NCBI GenBank assembly: GCA_003210025.1
Contig: QCNW01000004.1
Span: 62,001-126,000, forward strand
Source of the DNA: Pelagibacteraceae bacterium AG-426-M19
GTDB lineage: Bacteria > Pseudomonadota > Alphaproteobacteria > Pelagibacterales > Pelagibacteraceae
Direction of reading: 5' to 3'
Length of the DNA: 64,000 nucleotides
The position numbers and the translations under genes were made by a program. The first letter of the stretch is position 1. The number at the start of each line of letters is the position of its first letter. Below, piece after piece: positions 15,771-23,353 of the stretch. The notes beneath the pieces are model-generated. The model was not told the DNA's origin and ran no database searches. It saw only the letters and a program-made list of their open reading frames with translations.

Positions 15771-17249
15771 GTGAAAAAATTTCTTGTTGCTATTGACCAA
15801 GGCACAACATCAACTAGAGCAATTCTCTTTGATTTAGATGGTAATATAAAATTTACATCCCAGTTTGAATTTAATCAATATTTTCCAAAAAATGGATGGG
15901 TGGAGCATAATCCAAACGAAATTTGGCTTACAACTCTAAAAGCGTTGAAAAAAGTAATAAAAAAAGCATCACTATTAAGAGGAAAAATATTAAGTATAGG
16001 AATAACTAACCAGAGAGAGACAACTATTCTTTGGAATAAAAAAACAGGAAAACCAGTCTACAACGCAATTGTTTGGCAAGATAGAAGAACCCAAGACTAT
16101 TGTGAAGAGTTAAAGAAAAAAAATTATGAAAAAATTTTTAGAAAAAAAACTGGATTATTTATTGACCCATATTTTTCTGCAACTAAAATTAAATGGATAC
16201 TAGAAAACGTAAAAAATGTTAAGAAACTTTTAAAATCAAATAATTTATTATTTGGTACTGTTGATACTTTCCTTATTTGGAAACTTACTAATGGGCAACA
16301 TCATTTAACAGAAGCAACTAATGCTTGTAGGACCATGTTATTTAACATTAATAATAATAAATGGGATAAAGAAATCTTAAAAAAACTTAAAATTTCTGAA
16401 AATATTTTGCCAAAAGTTAAAAATTCAGCTGATAATTTTGGTTTAACAAGTAAGAGAATTGTCGGCAGTGAAATACCAATATCAGCAGTTCTAGGAGACC
16501 AACAAGCAGCTGCAGTAGGACAGTCATGCTTTGAAAGAGGTTCAGTAAAAAGCACATATGGAACTGGTGCCTTTGTCATAATGAATACTGGTTCAAAAAA
16601 AATTTATTCTAAAAATAAATTATTAACAACAATATGTTACAGATTGAATGGAAAAAATACTTATGCTCTTGAAGGATCTATTTTTATTGCAGGTGCAGGT
16701 GTACAATGGTTAAGAGATAAATTAAAATTTATTAACAATGCTTTTGATACGGAAACAATTGCTCAATCAAAAAAAAATAATGAGGGTGTATACGTTGTGC
16801 CTGCCTTCAGTGGAATGGGAGCACCTTATTGGAGGCCTGATGCAAGAGGGGTAATAACAGGTTTAACAAGAAATAGTGATTGGAAAACCTTAGTTAGAGC
16901 AGTATTAGAGTCAGTTGCCTATCAAAGTAATGATTTATTTAATGCAATGAAAAAAGATGGTTTAAAACCAACTAAACTTAAGATTGATGGAGGCATGGTA
17001 AAAAACAACTGGTTTTCGCAATTTTTATCTGACATCATAAATATAAATACAGAAAGACCAAAGGTATTAGAAACAACTGGTTTAGGAGTAGCTTTACTAG
17101 CTGGATATCAAATTGGATTATTTAAATCATTATATCAAATCAAGAGGAAATGGAAAAAAGATAAAATTTTTAAGCCTAAAATAAACCGAAAAGTTAGGAA
17201 CGATTTAATAAATGGTTGGAAATTATCAGTTCAGAAAGCTCTATTATAA
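15771..17249 (+). CDS. glpK: Glycerol kinase GlpK
   Basis: This 492-residue FGGY-family kinase starts at GTG 15771. It has the N-terminal phosphate loop IDQGTTSTRAILFD, the GITNQRETTILWNKKTGKP block, IVWQDRRT, the GDQQAAAVGQ motif and the C-terminal KIDGGMVKNNWFSQFLSD that holds glycerol and ATP. The length fits E. coli GlpK (502). It converts glycerol to sn-glycerol-3-phosphate, giving the operon a way to use glycerol as well as glycerol phosphates. A gap of 45 bases separates it from the 2H phosphoesterase gene. Confidence 0.96.
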   Translation: MKKFLVAIDQGTTSTRAILFDLDGNIKFTSQFEFNQYFPKNGWVEHNPNEIWLTTLKALKKVIKKASLLRGKILSIGITNQRETTILWNKKTGKPVYNAIVWQDRRTQDYCEELKKKNYEKIFRKKTGLFIDPYFSATKIKWILENVKNVKKLLKSNNLLFGTVDTFLIWKLTNGQHHLTEATNACRTMLFNINNNKWDKEILKKLKISENILPKVKNSADNFGLTSKRIVGSEIPISAVLGDQQAAAVGQSCFERGSVKSTYGTGAFVIMNTGSKKIYSKNKLLTTICYRLNGKNTYALEGSIFIAGAGVQWLRDKLKFINNAFDTETIAQSKKNNEGVYVVPAFSGMGAPYWRPDARGVITGLTRNSDWKTLVRAVLESVAYQSNDLFNAMKKDGLKPTKLKIDGGMVKNNWFSQFLSDIININTERPKVLETTGLGVALLAGYQIGLFKSLYQIKRKWKKDKIFKPKINRKVRNDLINGWKLSVQKALL

Positions 17250-17279
17250 AAAATACAGATAAAAATTTAATTGTCGTTT

Positions 17280-17834
17280 ATGAAATATATAAATTTTATT
17301 CTTTTATTTTTGCTAAGTATTTTTAATTCAAATTATTCACAGGCTAATGATTTAGTAATAAGCGAACTGCAGAAGGGTGGGAAAATTGTATTTATAAGAC
17401 ATTCACTTGCACCTGGAAATGGAGATCCTAACAATATTGATTTAATAAAATGTGATACTCAAAGAAATTTAAATCAAGAGGGCATAGAGCAATCAAAAAA
17501 AATTGGAAAACTATTTAAAGAAAATAACATTAAAATTGATAAAGTCTTATCTAGTGAATGGTGCAGATGCAAAGATACTGCAAGATTTGCCTTTAATAAT
17601 TATGAAACCTTCAAAGGCTTAAACTCTTTTTATCAAGAGAAATTTTATAAATATAAAGATGAACAAATTAAGAGTTTAAAAAAATATATATCTAATTGGA
17701 ATAGTGAGAAAAATCTTATTTTAGTAACTCATTTTGTAGTAATTTCTGAAATGTTAAATTTTGGCACTTCATCTGGTGAAATTGTTGTTATAGATAAAGA
17801 CTATAAATTTATAGGAAGTATTGAAACAATGTAA
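17280..17834 (+). CDS. Exported histidine phosphatase family protein
   Basis: From the ATG at 17280 the product is 184 residues, with a signal peptide of about 22 residues (long Leu/Phe/Ile core, then SQA). The mature part starts with the histidine phosphatase motif, here Arg40-His41 in FIRHSLAPG, and has the LSSEWCRCKDTA segment and a second catalytic His in LVTHFVVIS. The family removes phosphate from small molecules or proteins through a phosphohistidine. An in-frame TTG nine bases upstream is a less likely start. The position after glpK suggests periplasmic phosphate release, but this is only context. Confidence 0.83.
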   Translation: MKYINFILLFLLSIFNSNYSQANDLVISELQKGGKIVFIRHSLAPGNGDPNNIDLIKCDTQRNLNQEGIEQSKKIGKLFKENNIKIDKVLSSEWCRCKDTARFAFNNYETFKGLNSFYQEKFYKYKDEQIKSLKKYISNWNSEKNLILVTHFVVISEMLNFGTSSGEIVVIDKDYKFIGSIETM

Positions 17835-17871
17835 TAAATTACATTATATAAAAAGATATTAAAAATTATTT

Positions 17872-18924
17872 ATGATTAAGATATTCAAATTCGTAGTTGT
17901 ATTATTATTTTTTTCTTTAATTTTTGGTAACGCAAATTCAAATAACTTTAAAATTAAAGATTTAGAAATAGAACTTTTTGATAAAAATAAACTAATATCA
18001 AGTTCAAGAATTATGACGGAGGACTTTGGTTACCTAAAAGTTAAAGTCTTCGCAGAAAAAATTGATAAAGAAAATTTTGGTTCTATAATAATGGTTGTAT
18101 ATTCAAAAATTGATAAATATGGACAATTTATTAGGACCTTTCTATTAGACTACTTGTTTAATAAAGACAATTCAATTTTTAATAAGGACGACTCATATCA
18201 TTATGTTGTAAATAAAAATAGGACTAATGCTTTTCAAGTTAAAGAATTTGATTTACAAAAATTTATAAAAAGATCTGACGATTTTAATGAAGTAAGAAGT
18301 GCTTTAAAGGGAGCCTATAAGAAAAGTTCATTAAAAAATAATGATAGAGTAATTAAAAGCGATCATGTTTATTTGACTTCAAATGGTAATTTGGTCTGGG
18401 TTAGCCACATGTTTAATTATGAAACAAAAATAAAAGAAAATCATTTTCAAGGTGGAAAGTCAAAATTTCATCCAAAAAATATAAATGAATTTCCTAAATA
18501 TAAAAGTTATATGGATCATTGGTCAAATTTAGCATTCAAAAGACATGATGAATTTCAAAAAGCTTTAAAAATAAAATCTCAAATAGATTTGATTTCAGAT
18601 GGTTTTGATAAAAATGAAAATTTGGATTACTATGAAAAAAACTTTTATTCTTCAAATATAAGCGATGAAAAAAATAATATCAATGAAGATGAAAGAAAAG
18701 CTAAAGAACAAAAAGCTAAGGAAGAAAAAGAGAGAAAAGCTAAGGAACAAAAAGCTAAGGAAGAAAAAAAGAGAAAAGTAGAAGATGAAACTTTAAAATC
18801 TAAAGAAGAATTAAGTGTAGATGATTTAATGTCTAAAATAAAAGAACTAAATGAAATGTTTAAATCAGGCTTAATTTCAAAAGAAGAATTTGAGATATTA
18901 AAAGGTAAACTTTTAAAAAATTAA
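17872..18924 (+). CDS. Exported protein with charged repeats and C-terminal SHOCT domain
   Basis: This 350-residue protein has a signal peptide of about 23 residues. The middle has no family I can name. A highly charged Lys/Glu stretch at about residues 271-305 contains a 13-residue repeat (ERKAKEQKAKEEK, twice) and should form a helix or coiled coil. The last 35 residues, with SVDDLMSKIKELNEMFKSGL and ISKEEFEILKGKLL, fit the SHOCT short C-terminal domain found at the ends of many bacterial membrane or surface proteins. The N-terminal half may be a beta-rich domain related to stress-responsive exported proteins; that is not shown. The function is unknown. Confidence 0.75.
   Translation: MIKIFKFVVVLLFFSLIFGNANSNNFKIKDLEIELFDKNKLISSSRIMTEDFGYLKVKVFAEKIDKENFGSIIMVVYSKIDKYGQFIRTFLLDYLFNKDNSIFNKDDSYHYVVNKNRTNAFQVKEFDLQKFIKRSDDFNEVRSALKGAYKKSSLKNNDRVIKSDHVYLTSNGNLVWVSHMFNYETKIKENHFQGGKSKFHPKNINEFPKYKSYMDHWSNLAFKRHDEFQKALKIKSQIDLISDGFDKNENLDYYEKNFYSSNISDEKNNINEDERKAKEQKAKEEKERKAKEQKAKEEKKRKVEDETLKSKEELSVDDLMSKIKELNEMFKSGLISKEEFEILKGKLLKN
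18691..18768 (+). repeat. Tandem repeat, two copies of 39 nt in the SHOCT protein gene
   Basis: Two nearly identical 39-base units (18691-18729 and 18730-18768) encode ERKAKEQKAKEEK twice. Only a few bases differ between the units. The array preserves the reading frame, so its copy number can vary without breaking the gene. Confidence 0.9.
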
Positions 18925-18951
18925 TTTATCAAATTACTATTCGCATAATTG

Positions 18952-19902
18952 TTAAAATAACTCATAAATTTCTTTAAATTTTAGATCAAACTCCTTATTT
19001 TTAAATTCTTCTTTTATTTTAAGAGTATCAATTCTTTTGATAATCAAATTTTTGATTTCATCACTAATTTTTGGTTTATTTTTATAAATTGGATTATTTA
19101 AAATTTTAAAATCTGCAAAATTAATATTAAATGAAGTTAAATCGTTCAATTTTTTTGAAATCTCATTCTGATACTCTTTGTTTACTAAATTATTGTAGTA
19201 AATAAAATAAAAATCATGTTTTAGGTTTTCCTCCAACCCCTTTAACCAAAAAAAAACAAATACCGAATAATGAAAATTTAATTGTTCTTCATTTCTGAAA
19301 TTATATTTATTATTGATGATTTCTATTTTTTGAATTCTGTTTTTCAAAACAAAATCATATATCTCTTTAAAAGGTTCAATTTTTTTATTCCAATGATATG
19401 CAAGAGAATTATAAAAAGGATTTAATCTGTTAAGTTTAATATTTGACCAAAAAGTTGAAACTGGATCCCTATATAAAAATATTTTTGATGAAGAAATTGA
19501 ATTTATTATATCTGGATTTAAATATAGACGATTGATTTTAAATAATGGTATTTTATTTTTTTTTTTAGCAATATTTATTAAATATTTTAAATATTCTTTG
19601 CAGTCTTCAGAATCGTTTCTTTTCATTAAAAAAATAAATCTCTGAAATTTTTCCGAATTAAATTTTAAAATAAATTCATCATCTATGAAATTTTCAAAGT
19701 AAAATTCTTTATTAGTATGACTTAATTTCTCTTTTAATTTATTGAAATTATCTCTCTCTATTTTTATTCTTTTTTTAGAGCTAAGACTTTCATGAAATGG
19801 TTCATAAAATCCCAATGTTTCAGATTTATTGTTAAAAAGATCATAAAGATATGATCCTCCAGATCTAAAAAAATTTTGAATAATTATTGGTTTTAATGAC
19901 AT
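18952..19902 (-). CDS. Sulfotransferase-like P-loop protein
   Basis: This 316-residue cytosolic protein has an N-terminal loop NFFRSGGSYLYDLF (10-23) that resembles the 5'-phosphosulfate binding loop of sulfotransferases, where Arg-x-Gly-x-x replaces a classical P-loop. It also has an RDPVSTFWSN segment (145-154) that resembles the 3'-phosphate loop with its Arg and Ser. The rest is Lys/Asn/Ile-rich and not recognisable by eye. Sulfotransferases use PAPS to sulfate sugars, lipids or surface polymers. It stands alone on the minus strand between unrelated genes, which fits an accessory surface-modification gene. The assignment is by motif resemblance only. Confidence 0.6.
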   Translation of the reverse strand: MSLKPIIIQNFFRSGGSYLYDLFNNKSETLGFYEPFHESLSSKKRIKIERDNFNKLKEKLSHTNKEFYFENFIDDEFILKFNSEKFQRFIFLMKRNDSEDCKEYLKYLINIAKKKNKIPLFKINRLYLNPDIINSISSSKIFLYRDPVSTFWSNIKLNRLNPFYNSLAYHWNKKIEPFKEIYDFVLKNRIQKIEIINNKYNFRNEEQLNFHYSVFVFFWLKGLEENLKHDFYFIYYNNLVNKEYQNEISKKLNDLTSFNINFADFKILNNPIYKNKPKISDEIKNLIIKRIDTLKIKEEFKNKEFDLKFKEIYELF

Positions 19903-19952
19903 TTATTTATAATAATTAATATAATATAATTAATAAATATATTTTTATAATC

Positions 19953-20807
19953 ATGAGAGTTGGATTTATTGGTGTTGGATGGATGGGATTCGGTATTGCA
20001 AATAACATTCTAAAAAAAAATCATGAATTATTTGTTATTGCTAACAAAAATAGAAAGCCAATTGATAGAATAGTTAAAGAGGGTGCAAAAGAAGTCAAAT
20101 CTTATGATGAACTTTGTAAAAGTGCATTAGATGTTTTGTTTTTGTGTGTAACAAATTCTCCTATTGCTCATGAAATTGGAAAAAAAATAGTGTCATTACT
20201 AAATAATAAAACAATTGTAATTGATATAACTACTCATAATCAAAATGGATCAATTGAAATGGAGCAAATATTAAATGCAAATAATATTCCTTATTTAGAG
20301 TGCCCTGTAATGGGGGGTCCTGTTCAAGCAGAAGAGGGAATATTGGGTGGAATTGTTGGTGGATCTCAGGAAAATTTAAAAAGATCAGAAGAAATTTTAA
20401 AATGTTTTTGTAAAAATTATTATCATTTTGGAGGAATTGGAAATGGTGCAAAAACAAAATTATTAAATAATTTTTTATCTTTAGGAACTGCTACTTATGT
20501 AATTGAATTAATTAAAGCTGCAAAAAAATTAGATATAGATTTAGAAAAACTTTATAAGGTAGCACAATTAGGATCAGGCAATTCTAATGCTTTAAAGAGA
20601 ATTTTTGATAAGGTTTTAGAGGATGACTACACAGGTTTTAAGTTTACAGCGACTAATACATTAAAAGATTTAACATATATAACGGACTTATTAAAAGGAA
20701 TGGATAATGCAGAAAAATTATCAGATTTATCAAAATCATTTTATAAAAAAGCAGTTGATGATGGTGATGGTGAACTTTTTATAAGTGAATTAATAAAGAA
20801 GAATTAA
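19953..20807 (+). CDS. NAD(P)-dependent beta-hydroxyacid dehydrogenase family protein
   Basis: This 284-residue protein has the Rossmann motif GVGWMG (7-12), a substrate-loop signature ECPVMGGPVQAEEGILGGIVGG (with the Gly-Gly-x-x-x-Ala/Glu pattern of 3-hydroxyisobutyrate and tartronate semialdehyde reductases), and the catalytic Lys169 in GAKTKLLNN. It likely reduces or oxidises a small beta-hydroxy acid; the exact substrate cannot be told. The start is ATG with a very AT-rich 50-base upstream region shared with the divergent sulfotransferase-like gene. The stop overlaps the convergent 59-residue gene by four bases. Confidence 0.88.
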   Translation: MRVGFIGVGWMGFGIANNILKKNHELFVIANKNRKPIDRIVKEGAKEVKSYDELCKSALDVLFLCVTNSPIAHEIGKKIVSLLNNKTIVIDITTHNQNGSIEMEQILNANNIPYLECPVMGGPVQAEEGILGGIVGGSQENLKRSEEILKCFCKNYYHFGGIGNGAKTKLLNNFLSLGTATYVIELIKAAKKLDIDLEKLYKVAQLGSGNSNALKRIFDKVLEDDYTGFKFTATNTLKDLTYITDLLKGMDNAEKLSDLSKSFYKKAVDDGDGELFISELIKKN

Positions 20808-20983
20808 TCTTTTTTTTCTTCTTTTTCTTTTTCAGCGAAAAATAACGCAATTGCAAATAATGTTGTCCATGCAATTCCTAATAAAGCTTTTGGACTAGTT
20901 TCAGCACTCCATATGTCTAAAAAGACTGCACCTAATGCAAGACCGACAAGATAAATAACAATTGCAATATTTGTTTTGCTCAT
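20804..20983 (-). CDS. Small two-helix membrane protein, 59 residues, unknown function
   Basis: On the minus strand an ATG at 20983 opens 59 codons ending in TAA at 20804. The product starts MSKTNIAIVIYLVGLALGAV, has a short linker with SAETSPK, then a second hydrophobic stretch (ALLGIAWTTLFAIALFFA) and a charged Lys/Glu tail. Two transmembrane helices with a charged cytosolic end are a good sign of a real gene. Its stop overlaps the stop of the convergent dehydrogenase gene by four bases. I do not recognise a family. It lies just upstream of, and divergent from, the tRNA-Leu/tig promoter. Confidence 0.72.
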   Translation of the reverse strand: MSKTNIAIVIYLVGLALGAVFLDIWSAETSPKALLGIAWTTLFAIALFFAEKEKEEKKD

Positions 20984-21018
20984 ATCAATTAAGCTAATGT
21001 TTTACACTATTATTCTAA

Positions 21019-21047
21019 TTGGACAATTATAAACAATCATATATAAA
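21019..21047 (+). promoter_or_regulatory. Sigma-70-type promoter for tRNA-Leu and tig
   Basis: TTGGAC (21019-21024) and TATAAA (21042-21047) are separated by exactly 17 bases, a near-consensus housekeeping promoter. Transcription would begin near 21054, about seven bases before the tRNA. No other promoter is visible in the six bases between the tRNA and tig, so tig probably uses this one. Confidence 0.7.
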
Positions 21048-21060
21048 GCACCAATAATTT

Positions 21061-21145
21061 GGGCGAGTGGCGGAATTGGTAGACGCGTTGGTCTTAGGAA
21101 CCAATAGTGCAAACTGTGAAGGTTCGAGTCCTTTCTCGCCTACCA
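21061..21145 (+). tRNA. tRNA-Leu (anticodon TAG)
   Basis: The 85-base sequence folds as a class II tRNA: acceptor GGGCGAG against CTCGCCT, a D arm with AATTGGTAGA, an anticodon stem TTGGT/ACCAA around the loop CTTAGGA (anticodon TAG), a variable arm, and a T arm with GGTTCGAGTCC. The CCA tail is encoded (21143-21145). The first acceptor pair would be G-U. It reads codons of the CUN family. Confidence 0.95.
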
Positions 21146-21151
21146 TATTTT

Positions 21152-22621
21152 ATGAAAGTAACAGTAGAAAATAAAAAAGGTTTAGAAAAAAATATAAAAG
21201 TTTTTATCGATAAAAAAACTATATCTGGATATCTCGAAGAAAAATACGAAGAGATTAAAAAAGATGTCGTTTTAAAAGGATTTAGACCAGGTAAAGTTCC
21301 AACAGAAATTTTAAAAAGACAGTTTGGAAAAGCTGTATACGGTGAAGTAATTGATAAAGTATTAAAAGATACTACCACTAAAGCTCTTGAGGACAATAAA
21401 ATCAAACCAGCAGGTCAGCCCAAAATTGATTTAAAATCATTTGGTGAAGGAAAAGATCTTGAATACACAATTTCAGTAACAGAATTACCAAATGTGGAAG
21501 TTGGATCATTAAAAGATCTTAAAGTTGATGAATATGTAGTTAAAATTGATCCAAAAGAAACAGATAAAAGAATTAGTCAAATAGCTAAAACTCAGAAAAA
21601 TTTTAAAGATGCTGAAGAAAGTTATGCAGCTAAAGTGGGTGATTTAGTTGTTTTTGATTATAAAGCAACAGTTGATGGTAAAGATTTTAAAGGAAATGAA
21701 GGAAAAAATACTCAATTAGAACTTGGAAAAGATTTATTTATTAAAGGATTTGATAAGCAATTAGAAGGTGTCAAAAATAAACAATATAAAAAAGTAGAAG
21801 TTAAACTACCAGAAAACTTTCCAGAAAAAGAAGTGGCTAATAAATCCGCAGTGTTTGATTGTAAAATAACAGTTGTAAAAAAACCAGATGAAACAAAAAT
21901 TGATGACAACTTTGCAAAAAATTTAGGAGCAAAAGACTTAAATAATTTAAAAGAATTAATATCCAAACAAATCAATGATGAATTTAAAAATTCATTAGAA
22001 ATGATTTCAAAAAAGCAAATTCTTGAACAGATAGAAAAACAGAAACTAGATCAGTTGCCAGCAAATCTCATTGAACAAGAAGTAAATTTATTAGCCCAAG
22101 GTATGAAGGAAGAAGAAAAGAAAAAAAATATGAAATACTTTGAGGAACAAGCTAAAAAAAGAATTAAAACTGGTTTAATTTTAAATGCATTTGGTGAAAA
22201 AAATAAAATTAAAGTTTCTCAAGAAGAGTTAAATGCAGAAATACAAAAACAATTTAGAATGATGCCTGGACAAGAAAAAATGGTTAAAGAGTATTATGAG
22301 AAAAACCCAGGAGCTATTGAAAGTTTAAGAGGTTCTATTTATGAAGAAAAGATAATTTCTGAGCTTAAAAAAATTGCAAAAGTAAATAAAAAAGAAATTA
22401 GCAAAGAAGAAGCTGAAAAAATCTTAAAAGAAGAGAATGAAAAAAATCTAAAAGAACAAGAGAAATTAGCAAAACTATCTGATGAAGCTGATGATAAAAT
22501 AAAAGAGAAAAAAGAAGTTAAGTCAGAAGATAAAAAAGAAAAGAAAACAGCTAAACCATCTAAAGCTCCAAAAAAAGTAGCTAAAAAAACTAAATCAACA
22601 AAAAAAGTTAGCAAAAAGTAA
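21152..22621 (+). CDS. tig: Trigger factor (ribosome-associated chaperone and prolyl isomerase)
   Basis: From the ATG at 21152 the product is 489 residues. The ribosome-binding domain contains the GFRPGKVPTEILKRQFG signature. The middle FKBP-type isomerase domain begins near KVGDLVVFDYKATVDGKDF, and a helical C-terminal chaperone domain follows. An in-frame start at 21107 lies inside the tRNA and is rejected. Typical trigger factors are about 430-450 residues; here the last 60 or so residues form a Lys-rich tail with Ala, Pro, Thr and Ser, ending in KKTKSTKKVSKK. The gene heads the tig-clpP-clpX-lon proteostasis block, only six bases past a tRNA. Confidence 0.96.
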   Translation: MKVTVENKKGLEKNIKVFIDKKTISGYLEEKYEEIKKDVVLKGFRPGKVPTEILKRQFGKAVYGEVIDKVLKDTTTKALEDNKIKPAGQPKIDLKSFGEGKDLEYTISVTELPNVEVGSLKDLKVDEYVVKIDPKETDKRISQIAKTQKNFKDAEESYAAKVGDLVVFDYKATVDGKDFKGNEGKNTQLELGKDLFIKGFDKQLEGVKNKQYKKVEVKLPENFPEKEVANKSAVFDCKITVVKKPDETKIDDNFAKNLGAKDLNNLKELISKQINDEFKNSLEMISKKQILEQIEKQKLDQLPANLIEQEVNLLAQGMKEEEKKKNMKYFEEQAKKRIKTGLILNAFGEKNKIKVSQEELNAEIQKQFRMMPGQEKMVKEYYEKNPGAIESLRGSIYEEKIISELKKIAKVNKKEISKEEAEKILKEENEKNLKEQEKLAKLSDEADDKIKEKKEVKSEDKKEKKTAKPSKAPKKVAKKTKSTKKVSKK

Positions 22622-22652
22622 TCACAAGTTGTATAAGTAAATCGAATCACTT

Positions 22653-23264
22653 ATGACAACAAAAATTCCAGAACATCTAAGTACTTTAATCCCAATGGTT
22701 GTTGAGCAATCAAGTCGTGGTGAAAGAGCTTACGATATTTATTCAAGATTATTAAAAGAGAGAATTGTTTTTGTGGTTGGACCAATTAATGATGCAGTTG
22801 CATCTTTGGTTACTGCTCAATTATTATTTTTAGAGTCTGAAGATCCTAAAAAAGAAATTTCTTTATACATAAATAGTCCTGGCGGTTTGGTTACAGCTGG
22901 ATTGGGAATTTATGACACGATGCAATATATCAAACCTGAAGTCAGCACATTGTGCATTGGTCAAGCCGCAAGCATGGGATCATTTTTATTAGCTGCAGGA
23001 TCTAAAGGAAAAAGATTATCATTACCAAATTCAAGAATAATGGTTCATCAACCATCTGCAGGTTTTCAAGGTCAAGCTACAGATATAGAAATTCATGCTA
23101 ATGAGGTTATGTCTTTGAAAAAAAGATTGAATGAAATTTATTCTAAACACACAGGTAAATCAGTCGATCAAATTAAAGAAGCTTTGGAGAGAGACAATTT
23201 TATGACTCCAGATAACGCAAAAGATTTTGGTTTGATAGATAAAGTAGTAGAAAAAAGAGATTAA
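22653..23264 (+). CDS. clpP: ATP-dependent Clp protease proteolytic subunit ClpP
   Basis: This 203-residue serine protease has the catalytic triad visible as Ser107 in GQAASMGS, His132 in MVHQPSAG and Asp181 in ERDNFM. The INSPGG motif that shapes the oxyanion hole is at about 74-79. It assembles into a double heptameric chamber fed by ClpX. The length is that of standard ClpP, starting with [20 protein letters not shown]. It lies 31 bases downstream of tig and 89 bases upstream of clpX. Confidence 0.97.
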   Translation: MTTKIPEHLSTLIPMVVEQSSRGERAYDIYSRLLKERIVFVVGPINDAVASLVTAQLLFLESEDPKKEISLYINSPGGLVTAGLGIYDTMQYIKPEVSTLCIGQAASMGSFLLAAGSKGKRLSLPNSRIMVHQPSAGFQGQATDIEIHANEVMSLKKRLNEIYSKHTGKSVDQIKEALERDNFMTPDNAKDFGLIDKVVEKRD

Positions 23265-23353
23265 ACAACAATATATAGTTTATTCACAACCTATACTTGA
23301 TTAAGAAGTAATCTTTGTAATAAAGTATTCAAATTGATTCGTTATAAAAAACT

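Noticed and set aside
18691-18768. Tandem repeat as a CRISPR or mobile element
   Set aside because: There are only two units, with no spacers, and the repeat is in frame within a coding gene.
21107-21151. Upstream start for tig inside tRNA-Leu
   Set aside because: It would add 15 residues encoded by tRNA sequence, with no match to trigger factor N-termini, while ATG at 21152 gives the family start MKVTVENKKG.
22339-22650. Minus-strand Ser/Phe-rich frame of 103 codons over the end of tig
   Set aside because: It is the complement of the Lys-rich tig tail; AAA/AAG codons read backwards give Phe/Ser/Leu. It has no domain and overlaps a certain gene.
23265-23353. Heat-shock sigma-32 promoter before clpX
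   Set aside because: A CTTGAT is present but no CCCCAT-like -10 follows at proper spacing, so I do not call it.
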